Assembly: GCF_001468485.1 (NCBI RefSeq)
Contig: NZ_LODI01000025.1
Span: 1 to 37,417, forward strand
DNA: 37,417 nucleotides
Direction of reading: 5' to 3'
From: Pseudoalteromonas sp. H71
GTDB taxonomy: Bacteria > Pseudomonadota > Gammaproteobacteria > Enterobacterales > Alteromonadaceae
Program-made: the position numbers and the translations under genes
The notes under the pieces: generated by a model
Database searches by the model: none
Told to the model about the DNA's origin: nothing
Seen by the model: only the letters and a program-made list of their open reading frames with translations
Part shown: positions 9,136 to 17,461 of the stretch, piece by piece
Numbering within the stretch: the stretch's first letter is position 1
Layout of the letters: each line of letters starts with the position of its first letter

Positions 9136-10413
9136 TTAAAACGTGTAGTTGTACTGCGCGCCAATAAGCGTAGCATGACCTTTAGACTCAAAAGACCACT
9201 GCGAGCCTAAGTTGTCTTTTTCAGTGTAGTTTTGTGTTTTACCACGAATAATACTTACGCCTAGATCAACGTTTGAGTTTTTATCGATGATATAGTTACC
9301 ACCAAAAGAGAACCAAAAACGGTCTGTATCAGGAATAGAGATTGATAAATGCTGTTGTGATACAGGTGACTCGTCAAACGCAATACCTGCACGCAACAAT
9401 AGGTTTTCGTTGTACTGGTAGTCAGTACCTACTGAGTAACGAAGCGCGTCAGAGAAGTCTTCTGTTTTTTCAAATGCGCTAAACTTATCACCCGTAGGCG
9501 CAGTTACTTGCGCTTCTAATGAATCAAAGCTGCTCCAACCGGTCCACAATACACTGTAGTGTAGGCCTAGCTTTTCATCTAACTGGTGCGAACCAGAAAA
9601 CTCAGCAATAGCAGGTAGCGTGATTTCAACCGAACCTGGAAGTTCAAGTTGTCCGTCTAATCCACCAGGAATAAATGCAGAAGGTAGCTCGTTTGAGTAT
9701 TCACCTTCAAAAGTGATGTCAGTTTCTGTGCGGTAGTTAAAACCAAAACGGCTGTTTTCGTCTAATTGGTACATTACACCAACATTTAAGCCGTAACCAA
9801 TATCGTCACCTTCAAGGTTTACTGCATCTGTTGAGGCAGGGATTGGTAACGCAGATGCACCAAACTTGCGAATAATTTTAGCTTCTGCATAAATTGCATT
9901 TAAGCCAATACCAAAGCTGAACTGCTCGCTTACTTTATAGGCAACGCTTGCGTTCATATTTACGGTTACAATTTCTGTTTCGCCCGCAATTTGACCTGCC
10001 GCGTAATCGTCATCAAATTTTGTCGCTAGACCAAAGTTAGCAAATGCACCAAAACCAACTGATACTCTGTCGTTTACTGGCATGGTGAAATACGTAGCTG
10101 GAATAACAGCGCTAGGAGCAATGCTGTCGTCATCTAATGCGTTCGCGTCAATGCCATTGTTTGTGCCAGTGCCTTCAAGGCTCACGTCTGGAACAACGGC
10201 AATAGCAGCAACACTTAGTTGCTTATCTTTAAATACAGTCATTAAAGCAGGATTACGTGCAACAACAGACGCGTCGTCTGCAATAGATGCTTCACCAGCA
10301 TAGGCACGGCCTAAACCTGATGCGTTTTGCTCAGCTAGTTGAAACGCAGCTGCAAAAGAGTCAGCTGAAACAAATGCAAGCGAGGCTGCGATAAGCGTTT
10401 TAGAAAATTTCAT
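9136..10413 (-). CDS. FadL/OMPP1-family outer membrane transporter
   Basis: 425 residues from ATG 10413, chosen over an upstream in-frame start because AAGGA precedes it by seven bases and a clean signal peptide then follows (MKFSKTLIAASLAFVSADSF, cut after FAA near residue 22). The mature N-terminus AFQLAEQNASGLGRAYAGEA and the VVARNPALM phrase (the NPA motif of the FadL hatch) identify the family. FadL-type barrels pass long-chain fatty acids and other hydrophobic molecules across the outer membrane. The C-terminus ends YNYTF, the aromatic end used by barrel insertion. It is monocistronic. I do not use the symbol fadL because gammaproteobacteria often carry several paralogues. Confidence 0.92.
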   Translation of the reverse strand: MKFSKTLIAASLAFVSADSFAAAFQLAEQNASGLGRAYAGEASIADDASVVARNPALMTVFKDKQLSVAAIAVVPDVSLEGTGTNNGIDANALDDDSIAPSAVIPATYFTMPVNDRVSVGFGAFANFGLATKFDDDYAAGQIAGETEIVTVNMNASVAYKVSEQFSFGIGLNAIYAEAKIIRKFGASALPIPASTDAVNLEGDDIGYGLNVGVMYQLDENSRFGFNYRTETDITFEGEYSNELPSAFIPGGLDGQLELPGSVEITLPAIAEFSGSHQLDEKLGLHYSVLWTGWSSFDSLEAQVTAPTGDKFSAFEKTEDFSDALRYSVGTDYQYNENLLLRAGIAFDESPVSQQHLSISIPDTDRFWFSFGGNYIIDKNSNVDLGVSIIRGKTQNYTEKDNLGSQWSFESKGHATLIGAQYNYTF

Positions 10414-10575
10414 TGTTGTGTCCTTAACCAAACTCACTGTTTGGGTAGCTATGTGTGTTGTTACTTATGTTCAAAACCCGGCTACACTACATTAATTTTT
10501 ATAAAAAAACTTCATGATCACACCAAAAACACCTAAAAAACACGTTTTTTAACTACATTTTAACAACTATTTAAA

Positions 10576-10589
10576 ACTCATCGGACAAG
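10576..10589. promoter_or_regulatory. Weak FadR-like half-conserved site upstream of the fadL-like gene
   Basis: ACTCATCGGACAAG keeps the TCGGAC core and outer ACT/AG of FadR-type operators, but with about three mismatches to the remembered consensus. It lies 163 nt before the gene. Suggestive only. Confidence 0.2.
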
Positions 10590-10639
10590 AAATATGTTAT
10601 TAGAGTAATTGCTCTAAATGTAATTAATTATCATTTAGA

Positions 10640-10668
10640 TTGACATAAAATACACTGCATTTTAAACT
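10640..10668 (+). promoter_or_regulatory. Candidate sigma-70 promoter for the small membrane protein
   Basis: A perfect -35 TTGACA (10640-10645), 17-bp spacer and -10 TAAACT (10663-10668). The predicted start near 10675 leaves about 23 nt of leader before GTG 10698. Confidence 0.6.
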
Positions 10669-10697
10669 CTTTTTAAAATAACCAAAGGTTTAAAACT

Positions 10698-11021
10698 GTG
10701 CTGATTGTTCTAATTATGGTGGGTCTTCTTTTTTGCGGAGCCAGTGTATTTTTCTTTTATAAGGCAAATTACTGCGCATGCACACAGGCCGGGCAATGCG
10801 ATAACCCTGTTAATCGTTACTGGTTGGGGGCTATGTTAAGTGCTGCTGTATCGCTCATATTTTGCTGCTTAGCCCTTCACGTAGAGCTTGGCACTTTGTT
10901 GTGGTTGGTACTAATGGGAAGTTGTTTTTTAGGCGCGTTTATATCGGCTCAGGCAAACCAAAAACGCCAATGCACTAAAACTAAACGAGCAGATGATCTT
11001 TTAGTAAACGAGATAAATTAA
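10698..11021 (+). CDS. Small cysteine-rich three-helix membrane protein, unknown function
   Basis: 107 residues starting with GTG at 10698, with AAAGG nine bases upstream and a good promoter. Predicted membrane helices lie at about residues 2-21, 42-61 and 65-84. A loop between helices 1 and 2 holds four cysteine-rich positions (NYCACTQAGQCDNP), and further cysteines fall within the membrane. The basic, charged tail suggests a cytoplasmic C-terminus. I do not recognise a family. Its last 41 bases overlap the end of the convergent HD-GYP gene, so the two C-termini are encoded on opposite strands of the same DNA. Confidence 0.7.
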   Translation: MLIVLIMVGLLFCGASVFFFYKANYCACTQAGQCDNPVNRYWLGAMLSAAVSLIFCCLALHVELGTLLWLVLMGSCFLGAFISAQANQKRQCTKTKRADDLLVNEIN

Positions 11022-12249
11022 TTTGATAATCCATCGGCTTTACACTCGCTAAAATTTTAAGCTCTTGGTTGTCAGTACTCAAATCTATATCTTTAGGCGT
11101 TACGTGATGATTATGCTTTGCATTGTAAAATAATTTAACTTTTGGCTTTATAGGGTTTTGGGTGTTTCCCTCTAACACGATAGCCAAACGCTCGTTAGTT
11201 AATTTCACAATACTTCCCACAGGGTGGACTCCTAAACACTTTATAAAGCGCTGCACTAATTCAGCATCAAATAGCGTGTTATTAGCCAACAAATGGCGTA
11301 ATGCATTAATAGGTTCATCGCCTTCTTTGTATAGCTTATCAGCCGTCATCGCATCATATACATCAACAATAGCCATGATACGCGCAGCACGACTCAGCTT
11401 TTTTTCGTCAACACCTCTGGGGTAACCAGAGCCATCTAATCGTTCATGGTGATTTACTATCATGTCCAACATGACTGGCGTTACACCCTCCTCCTCTTTT
11501 GCTAATATCAGCCCTTGCGATACATGCTTTTTTACCGCACTCATTTCAAAATCAGTTAATTTAGAAGGCTTTGAAAGTATACCTTGCGGTATTTTAGCTT
11601 GGCCTAAATCATGGAGTAATGCGCCCATTGCCAATTGCTGGACAACCCCTTGCTTGTACCCTAAGTATTTAGCAAACACCGCGGTAAAAATGGCGCAGTT
11701 AATCATGTGTCGCCAGTTATAATTATGCTTGTCTTTTACGCGAGTAAGTATGGTCATAGCGTTAGTATTACGAAAAACAGAGCTAACTATCTCATTAGCT
11801 ATTTCATCAAGTACTTTTACATTGACGGCCATGCCTGCAGTTATATCACCATATAACGATTTTAATTTTTTGCTGTGGCGCTCGTAACCTTCGCTTGCTG
11901 AAGCAAACTCTTGCTCAAGGGTTATACTTGCGGGAGTATTTACAGGTTTTGATTTAACCTTGGTAGACTTTGTATTTGTTTGGTCATTTAGCTTTGTAGG
12001 CGCTGAGTTTTTATTTTTTGCAGGCGACTTGGGAGTTGGCTTGTACTTAGCAGGAATGGCTGCATCGCCTTTAGTAAAATCAATTAATAGCTCAAGCACA
12101 CCTTCTGTTGCTAAACGTTTTATTATTGATTTTTCACGAACCAAACCACTGGTTTTTATTTTTATTCCATTAACACCTTCATGCTGCTTAGTTACGCTAT
12201 CGACATACATGCCGGGAACAAGTTCAGTGATAGGTAAAGTAATAAGCAT
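10981..12249 (-). CDS. DUF3391/HD-GYP cyclic-di-GMP phosphodiesterase
   Basis: 422 residues. The N-terminus (about 1-60) resembles the DUF3391 domain found before many HD-GYP domains. A Lys/Pro/Ser/Thr-rich linker (about 62-108) follows, then the HD-GYP domain (about 150-345). Visible motifs are HDLGQAKIP (213-220), KKHVSQG (240-246), HHERLDGSGYPRGV (267-280) and the later DVYDAMTADK. The metal-binding His/Asp residues and the GYP signature are intact, so it should hydrolyse cyclic-di-GMP. No signal peptide or membrane segment is seen, so it is likely cytoplasmic. No obvious ribosome site precedes ATG 12249. The gene overlaps a convergent gene by 41 bases. Confidence 0.92.
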   Translation of the reverse strand: MLITLPITELVPGMYVDSVTKQHEGVNGIKIKTSGLVREKSIIKRLATEGVLELLIDFTKGDAAIPAKYKPTPKSPAKNKNSAPTKLNDQTNTKSTKVKSKPVNTPASITLEQEFASASEGYERHSKKLKSLYGDITAGMAVNVKVLDEIANEIVSSVFRNTNAMTILTRVKDKHNYNWRHMINCAIFTAVFAKYLGYKQGVVQQLAMGALLHDLGQAKIPQGILSKPSKLTDFEMSAVKKHVSQGLILAKEEEGVTPVMLDMIVNHHERLDGSGYPRGVDEKKLSRAARIMAIVDVYDAMTADKLYKEGDEPINALRHLLANNTLFDAELVQRFIKCLGVHPVGSIVKLTNERLAIVLEGNTQNPIKPKVKLFYNAKHNHHVTPKDIDLSTDNQELKILASVKPMDYQINLSRLLKDHLLV

Positions 12250-12448
12250 AGAGGTTTTTAAAATAGGTAATTAAACACCATAGATAGCATTTTACACCTC
12301 TAAAAGTCTAACATTTGTTTCATTTACGTTAATAAATGACTATAAAGGATTGCTTATAACCCACTTAAAAAACACATTTAAATAAATATATAACACAATA
12401 AGATAAGTGGTTATGATCAAGCCGCTCGAAGTTAAATGTGTTTATAAC

Positions 12449-14665
12449 TTAGAAAAGTTTCTCAATTGGCTGCGGTTTATGCACTGCATAACCCTGTGCG
12501 TAATCTACACCCATTTCTAATAGGATTTGCTTAATTTGTGAAGTTTCGACAAACTCAGCAATGGTTTTCATACCCATAACGTGGCCAATTTCGTTTATTG
12601 ATTTTACCATTGCATGATCAAACGGATCGACCGCTATATCTTTAACAAAAATCCCATCTATTTTAAGGTAGTCAACCTTGAGATTTTTCAGGTACCCAAA
12701 TGATGATAACCCACTACCAAAGTCATCTAGTGCAAAGCGACACCCTAGCACTTTTAATTGGGTAATAAACTTACTAGCAAGTTCAAGGTTCGAAATTGCG
12801 GCTGTTTCGGTTATTTCAAAACAAATTTTTACACTGTGCTCCCCCAATAGCTTGAGTTGCTCTGTAACGAATTTTAAAAAATCCTCATTAGTAAGTGACT
12901 GCCCAGAAAGGTTAATAGACAAGAAATTAACCCCTTTGAGAAAGTTAGGGTTATTTAGAATCATCTTAAATGCGTTTTCAATCATCCAACTATCTACTTT
13001 AACAATCAGTTGATAGCGCTCTGCAGGAGGTAAAAAAGCGCCGGGTGGAATTATACCTCCTTGCTTATCGACCATGCGCAATAGCAATTCATAATGTTTA
13101 TTTTTATCGCAAGCGAGTGGCTCAATTAATTGTGCGTATATTTTAAAGCGGTTTTCATCTATTGCATCTTGAACTCTATTTACCCACTGCATCTCGCCTT
13201 GGCGCACTGCGAGCTCTTCGTCATCATCATAATGAACATGAATTCTATTTCGTCCCTTCTCCTTTGCTATATAACAAGCAACATCAGCTAACTTTAGCAC
13301 CTCTGTAAAATCCACATATTTATCGGTAATTTGGATCAACCCCATGCTTACACCTATACGAAAGCTGCGACCTTCCCAAACAAATCGATAATCCTCTATT
13401 TCCTTTTGAATTAAGCTAGTTACACGATGGGCGTTATCAAATGAGCAATTTTCCATTAACACGGCAAACTCATCCCCTCCCAAGCGAGCTACCACATCTG
13501 TTTTTCTCACTACTTTTTGCAATAAAGACCCGAGCTGACGCAGTAACTCATCGCCAGCTAAATGACCACAGGTGTCGTTAACCACTTTAAATTGATCAAG
13601 GTCCATGTAACATAAAGCATGATCAACTCGTTTTTCAGCCGGTACTGATAATAAAAGCTCAACGCAACGCTTAAACTCTCTTCTATTTGCTAAACCAGTG
13701 AGTGAATCATGAGATGATTGGTAACTGAGTTTCTCTTCTGATTTTTTCCTTGCCGTTATATCTACATGGGTGCCAACTAAACGAGTAATTTCACCTTCCT
13801 CACTTTCAACAACAAAAGCACGAGATAAAATATTTACATAGCTACCGTTTTTATGGCGCATTCTAAACTCAGCTTCATAGTGCTTAGTTTTAGATTCCAT
13901 AAATGAATGGATTTTAGCAACTGTTGGAGCTAGATCGTCAGGGTGAACAAGCATTTCCCATGTAGCAAAACTATTTGTAAGCTCGTCCTCTTCATAGCCC
14001 AACATCGATTTCCATCGCGGTGAGTAATACATTTTTTCGTTAGCTATATCCCAATCCCAAAGCCCATCGTTAGCGCCCTTCATGGCTAAACTTAACCGCT
14101 CTGTGTTTGCTGAGGCTTTTTGTTTTTCGCGTATGAGCTCTTTTTTTTGCTGCTCTAGAGAAAGGGTTAATTCAGTAATGACATTGGATAAATCTCGTAT
14201 TTGGTCATTTTGATGCTCAAGTTCAGTAATATCATAAAAAATATTTAAAATAATACTGGCTCCCCCATTTTGTAAGGGGACGGCACTGCCAAGTACAGTA
14301 CGTTTAAACCCATTTTTGCACTGTATAGTTAGCTGCATTGGCTCAAAACGAGTATTCATTTTTTCTGAATCGATACGTTTTTTTTGCCACGAGCGGAGCA
14401 CACACTCACGATAATGATTGTTGGGAAGTACTTTGACCCACCATGCATCTAATGTGGAGGTTTCGCTTGCCCCATAACCATACAAATTAACGAACGCATC
14501 ATTGGCATGAATTATAGTGCTTTTAACGTCACTCAATACAAATGGAACCGGAGAGGTGTTAAATATAGTTAAAAATAAATCATTAAAACACGTATTTTTT
14601 TCTAACTCAGATATTTTGGCATATGCCTTTTCTAGATCAAATTTAAGCTGCTCAATACTATCCAT
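12449..14665 (-). CDS. PAS-PAS-GGDEF-EAL cyclic-di-GMP signalling protein
   Basis: 738 residues, no membrane segment seen. Order: short coiled coil (about 5-25), PAS 1 (about 30-150), coiled coil (150-190), PAS 2 with PAC (about 190-310, containing GLWDWDI and the EFRMRHKNGSYV block), GGDEF (about 318-480) and EAL (about 490-735). GGDEF is intact at 396-400 with RKTD at 387-390, the spacing of the RxxD product-inhibition site. In the EAL domain the signature reads ELL, keeping the glutamate; the conserved INLSG, FEITET, DDFGSG, DYLKIDG, AEFVET and AQGY blocks all remain. Both synthesis and breakdown are therefore chemically possible. PAS input suggests control by a small ligand or redox state. 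Confidence 0.94.
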   Translation of the reverse strand: MDSIEQLKFDLEKAYAKISELEKNTCFNDLFLTIFNTSPVPFVLSDVKSTIIHANDAFVNLYGYGASETSTLDAWWVKVLPNNHYRECVLRSWQKKRIDSEKMNTRFEPMQLTIQCKNGFKRTVLGSAVPLQNGGASIILNIFYDITELEHQNDQIRDLSNVITELTLSLEQQKKELIREKQKASANTERLSLAMKGANDGLWDWDIANEKMYYSPRWKSMLGYEEDELTNSFATWEMLVHPDDLAPTVAKIHSFMESKTKHYEAEFRMRHKNGSYVNILSRAFVVESEEGEITRLVGTHVDITARKKSEEKLSYQSSHDSLTGLANRREFKRCVELLLSVPAEKRVDHALCYMDLDQFKVVNDTCGHLAGDELLRQLGSLLQKVVRKTDVVARLGGDEFAVLMENCSFDNAHRVTSLIQKEIEDYRFVWEGRSFRIGVSMGLIQITDKYVDFTEVLKLADVACYIAKEKGRNRIHVHYDDDEELAVRQGEMQWVNRVQDAIDENRFKIYAQLIEPLACDKNKHYELLLRMVDKQGGIIPPGAFLPPAERYQLIVKVDSWMIENAFKMILNNPNFLKGVNFLSINLSGQSLTNEDFLKFVTEQLKLLGEHSVKICFEITETAAISNLELASKFITQLKVLGCRFALDDFGSGLSSFGYLKNLKVDYLKIDGIFVKDIAVDPFDHAMVKSINEIGHVMGMKTIAEFVETSQIKQILLEMGVDYAQGYAVHKPQPIEKLF

Positions 14666-14780
14666 TTACTGTATTTCCCAAAAATACGAATGTATTAATA
14701 CACCTTTGCCTGTTGATGTATTTGAATAGCACAAACACAACGCACCAATGGCATAATTAGATATTTATAATAATCAAAAC

Positions 14781-14800
14781 AATAGGCACTAAAGCCTATT
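14781..14800 (-). terminator. Possible terminator downstream of tRNA-Arg
   Basis: Hairpin AATAGGC / GCCTATT with a 6-nt loop, followed on the minus strand by TGTTTTG. It lies about 80 nt after the tRNA 3' end; modest stem, interrupted T tract. Confidence 0.4.
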
Positions 14801-14878
14801 TAAGCAAGATAGCTAATACTTAGAGAGGGAATATAAAAATGCAGGTAAGGTATTGAGCAAGGTTAAATAAAAATCAAA

Positions 14879-14953
14879 TGGCGCTCTCGGTAGGGATCGA
14901 ACCTACAACTCAGCCTCCGGAGGGCCACGTGATATCCATTTCACCACGAGAGC
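14879..14953 (-). tRNA. tRNA-Arg, anticodon CCG
   Basis: 75 nt with encoded CCA. Acceptor GCTCTCG pairs with CGAGAGC, discriminator G. The anticodon loop is CTCCGGA between TGGCC and GGCTG (two wobble pairs at the outer end), giving CCG. The T arm is GTAGG TTCGATC CCTAC. It reads CGG codons. Confidence 0.96.
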
Positions 14954-15200
14954 ACATTTGCTGCCGCCACATCAACTCGCGATATCAATGTATTAGCATG
15001 CGCCAATGATAAAGCCATCTTTACACAAATGCTAGCGACATTAGTTTATATGATTATTAATTAGGCACTTTTAAAGAAAACATGTGACTATTTTATAAAA
15101 ACGCGTTATTTATTAATATTCGATAAAAATAGTTACGCTTTAGCAACATTTTAACTATCATTGTCACAGAAATAAAAATATTTAATGAGAGGAAGTAATA

Positions 15201-15383
15201 ATGAGTTTGATGTCTACTGAGCAAGTTGCTGAGTTTTTAGGTGTTAAAGAAGAACGCGTAAAACGTCTTGCACGTGAAAGTTTATTAATCGCTAAGTCAG
15301 AGGATGAAAACGGCGAACCGCAGTTTGATGCAGATGAAGTAGCAAAATATAAAGAATTAGCAGCGCGTTTTGGTGGCCTTTAA
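15201..15383 (+). CDS. 60-residue helix-turn-helix (excisionase/MerR-like) protein
   Basis: The sequence STEQVAEFLGVKEERVKRLA is the first two helices of an HTH_17-type winged helix as found in excisionases and MerR-like proteins. It is followed by a short hairpin and FDADEVAKYKELAARFGGL. GAGGAAG lies about eight bases before ATG 15201. Such proteins bind DNA; the target is unknown. It is monocistronic and its last four bases overlap the convergent kinase gene. It stands near a tRNA but no integrase is seen, so a phage origin is not supported here. Confidence 0.75.
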   Translation: MSLMSTEQVAEFLGVKEERVKRLARESLLIAKSEDENGEPQFDADEVAKYKELAARFGGL

Positions 15384-16186
15384 AAGCCACATGCTGCACT
15401 AAATTTTAGCAGCTGCGCGCGTAATTTTTTCGCTGGAGCTCTTATGTCGCGCTGCTCATACCAACCAATACTTAAAACCAAAAACAAAAGCTTATAACAA
15501 TTAAGCTTATCCGTTGATTTCACAAACCCTACTTGTTCATCTTTATATTTAACGTAACTATCTAATAGCGCGTTATCAACCTGCTCATTGAGCTCAAAAC
15601 TAATACTTAGTGCGGCCAAATCAAAATACACGTCGTTTGTTTTCGCGTACTCAAAATCAATTAAGTATGCGCCTGACTCATTCACTATTATATTGTCTTT
15701 AATTAAATCATTATGGCAAAAGCCAAGCTCAATAGGCATAGCTGCAATAAAGTTAACCGCTGCATTAATTTTTTGCTGATACTCAATATACACAGATGAG
15801 CATTTATAGCCGTTTAGCTCTTGGGCTATATCCATAGGCTCAGTGACAATCGAGTAAGCATGAACAGCAGCAAGCTTTTTAATAACATCATCGATTAATA
15901 AGTCAGTTGCGGTGCTACCGTCAAAGTAATGAAATACAGCAAGTTGGTTTTGTTTATCAAGCCATACGGGGGAAGGACATATATTCGACGCACTCAGAAT
16001 ACGCTGCGCCTCTAAGGCATTTTCTGGCCAATGGTCTTTGTAACGCTTTAATAAATACTTCCCTTGAATGGTATTTATTAAGACGTTTTCGTTGCTTAAG
16101 CCTTGTGATAAAGGCACATGTGAAATAACGTCCCTTGGCGCTATAAACGCACGACATTTGTTTATAAGCCCAGTGTAATCACTCAT
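15380..16186 (-). CDS. APH/choline-kinase-fold phosphotransferase, probably thiamine kinase-like
   Basis: 268 residues with the aminoglycoside-phosphotransferase fold. There is a glycine-containing loop near 28-36 (QGLSNENVL), a lysine near 47 (YLLKRYK), the Brenner-type catalytic loop FCHNDLIKDNIIV (H158, D160, N165) and the metal-binding LIDFEYAKTND (D177). The family phosphorylates small alcohols such as choline, thiamine or aminoglycosides. It is separated from the PnuC-type permease by only three bases and lies behind a YkoF-like gene. I infer it traps an imported vitamin by phosphorylation, thiamine being the best guess; nicotinamide riboside is the alternative. Substrate not shown by sequence alone. 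Confidence 0.8.
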   Translation of the reverse strand: MSDYTGLINKCRAFIAPRDVISHVPLSQGLSNENVLINTIQGKYLLKRYKDHWPENALEAQRILSASNICPSPVWLDKQNQLAVFHYFDGSTATDLLIDDVIKKLAAVHAYSIVTEPMDIAQELNGYKCSSVYIEYQQKINAAVNFIAAMPIELGFCHNDLIKDNIIVNESGAYLIDFEYAKTNDVYFDLAALSISFELNEQVDNALLDSYVKYKDEQVGFVKSTDKLNCYKLLFLVLSIGWYEQRDIRAPAKKLRAQLLKFSAACGF

Positions 16187-16189
16187 AAA

Positions 16190-16813
16190 TTAAAGCTGTG
16201 CGAGTGGCTTAGCTTGGCTTTGCTCGTATTCTTCGTACCAAGTTTTAAAGCCCCACCCTGCCATAATGGTGTAGAACACAAAAAGCGCTAACGTTGGGTA
16301 ATAGCCTTTCTCGTAATATAAATACATAGAAGCTGCGTCTATGACTATCCAGTACAGCCAGTTTTCAAGAATTTTTTTCGCAACTAAATAAGTGGTCACA
16401 ACAGCAAAACAGGTTGTAAAGCTATCTAAGTAGGCAAAATCAGCATGCGTATAATTAGTCATAAAATACCCTATGCCTGTTGCCGTAATAGAGGTTAGTA
16501 TAATTAACAGCGCATGACGTTCCATTGACCAAGAACTAATACTCAGATTGTTATTATTAGCTTTACCTTTTCGCCATACTACCCAGCCAAATACCGCCAT
16601 ATACATGTAATAAAAGTTAAGTAACGACTCCATTAGCAATGCGCCATTCCAATACATGATAGTGTAAATTAGTGTACTAAAAAACGCAGCCGGCCAGCAC
16701 CAAAGGCTCTCTTTTATAGCTAACAATAAATAAGCAATTGATAGCACAACCGCAATATATTCCCAATGCGACATGGCAGTAAAACCGCTTAAGGTTTTTG
16801 TTATAAATTCCAT
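16190..16813 (-). CDS. PnuC/PnuT-family vitamin transporter
   Basis: 207 residues, about seven hydrophobic segments. Family landmarks are CWPAAFFSTLIYTIMYWNG, ESLLNFYYMYMAVFGWVVW (residues about 62-80) and the C-terminal ENWLYWIVIDAASMYLYYEK block. PnuC proteins carry nicotinamide riboside down its gradient with trapping by a cytoplasmic kinase; the paralogue PnuT carries thiamine. The next gene downstream is a kinase and the gene upstream is a small YkoF/thiamine-binding-like protein, so I favour the PnuT reading. No nicotinamide riboside kinase of the NadR type is nearby. Operon spacing is 34 nt upstream and 3 nt downstream. Confidence 0.88.
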   Translation of the reverse strand: MEFITKTLSGFTAMSHWEYIAVVLSIAYLLLAIKESLWCWPAAFFSTLIYTIMYWNGALLMESLLNFYYMYMAVFGWVVWRKGKANNNNLSISSWSMERHALLIILTSITATGIGYFMTNYTHADFAYLDSFTTCFAVVTTYLVAKKILENWLYWIVIDAASMYLYYEKGYYPTLALFVFYTIMAGWGFKTWYEEYEQSQAKPLAQL

Positions 16814-16847
16814 AGTGTGCTGTTACCGTTAAATTGTGGCGAAAAAA

Positions 16848-17099
16848 CTACTGAGGCGATAAATCGCCAGACAAAAACTTACACACAAAAATAGCTTTTC
16901 CAAACTCTTCGTATGAACGTTTAATTTCGGTATTGAGTACTTGCATTACTAAATCATAATCGCCAAAAATTTGTGTCGATAGTGTATTTGTAATCACTTT
17001 TAAACCATCGTACTCGTTTAATCGATCAATAAAGCCTTTAATAAAAGGAATGTAATCTTGATGTAGTGGGTACTTACTAATCTCTACTGATAATTTCAT
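16848..17099 (-). CDS. Small YkoF/MTH1187-like thiamine-binding-type protein
   Basis: 83 residues with the single ferredoxin-like domain of the DUF77/thiamine-binding family. It begins MKLSVEISKYPL and has NTLSTQIFGDYDLVM and the closing KAIFVCKFLSGDLS. Bacillus YkoF binds thiamine pyrimidine; small single-domain relatives are often encoded beside thiamine transporters. It is the first gene of the cassette with the PnuC-type permease and the kinase, and this is the strongest clue that the cassette is about thiamine. No signal peptide is seen, so it is cytoplasmic. The upstream 108 nt contain no TPP riboswitch that I can recognise. Confidence 0.78.
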   Translation of the reverse strand: MKLSVEISKYPLHQDYIPFIKGFIDRLNEYDGLKVITNTLSTQIFGDYDLVMQVLNTEIKRSYEEFGKAIFVCKFLSGDLSPQ

Positions 17100-17207
17100 T
17101 ATTAACCCTATGGTTTAAGTGCCTAGTTATATCGTGTCATTCAATGCTAGAGCCGCTACTAAATACAGTGTAAAATCGCTGTAATTCTCAATTACAATGA
17201 GCTTAAT

Positions 17208-17447
17208 ATGGCACGCAGAATAACCTACAAATTTAAAAATCAACCGCGCGAAATTAATTTCGCTAAAGACAAATATCACGACATGTATCAAGCAATTGCT
17301 GCTGCCGAAGGCATTGATTTAACCAATTATTTAAGCATGGTACAACAAATAGAAATGACCTCTAAAGGGTCGGCTTCTGTTCGTAACTTTCGTGATCAAG
17401 AATTTGCCCGCATGGGCTTTAGTGATATTTACTTTATTAAAGAGTAA
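17208..17447 (+). CDS. DUF2960-like conserved protein
   Basis: 79 residues, beginning MARRITYKFKNQPREINFAK, with EGIDLTNYLSMVQQIEMTSK and FRDQEFARMGFSDIYF. This resembles the short DUF2960 proteins of Vibrio, Shewanella and Pseudoalteromonas, whose role is unknown. It is soluble and basic at the N-terminus. It diverges from the vitamin cassette and converges on alr with only 14 nt between stops. Confidence 0.75.
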   Translation: MARRITYKFKNQPREINFAKDKYHDMYQAIAAAEGIDLTNYLSMVQQIEMTSKGSASVRNFRDQEFARMGFSDIYFIKE

Positions 17448-17461
17448 TTACCACTGTTTAA

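Noticed and set aside
14879..15383. Prophage or island attached at tRNA-Arg
   Set aside because: No integrase and no duplicated tRNA 3' end; the flanking genes look like ordinary chromosome.
17100..17207. TPP riboswitch before the vitamin cassette
   Set aside because: I find neither the CTGAGA-type nor the later conserved box of the aptamer, and 108 nt shared with a divergent gene leaves little room.
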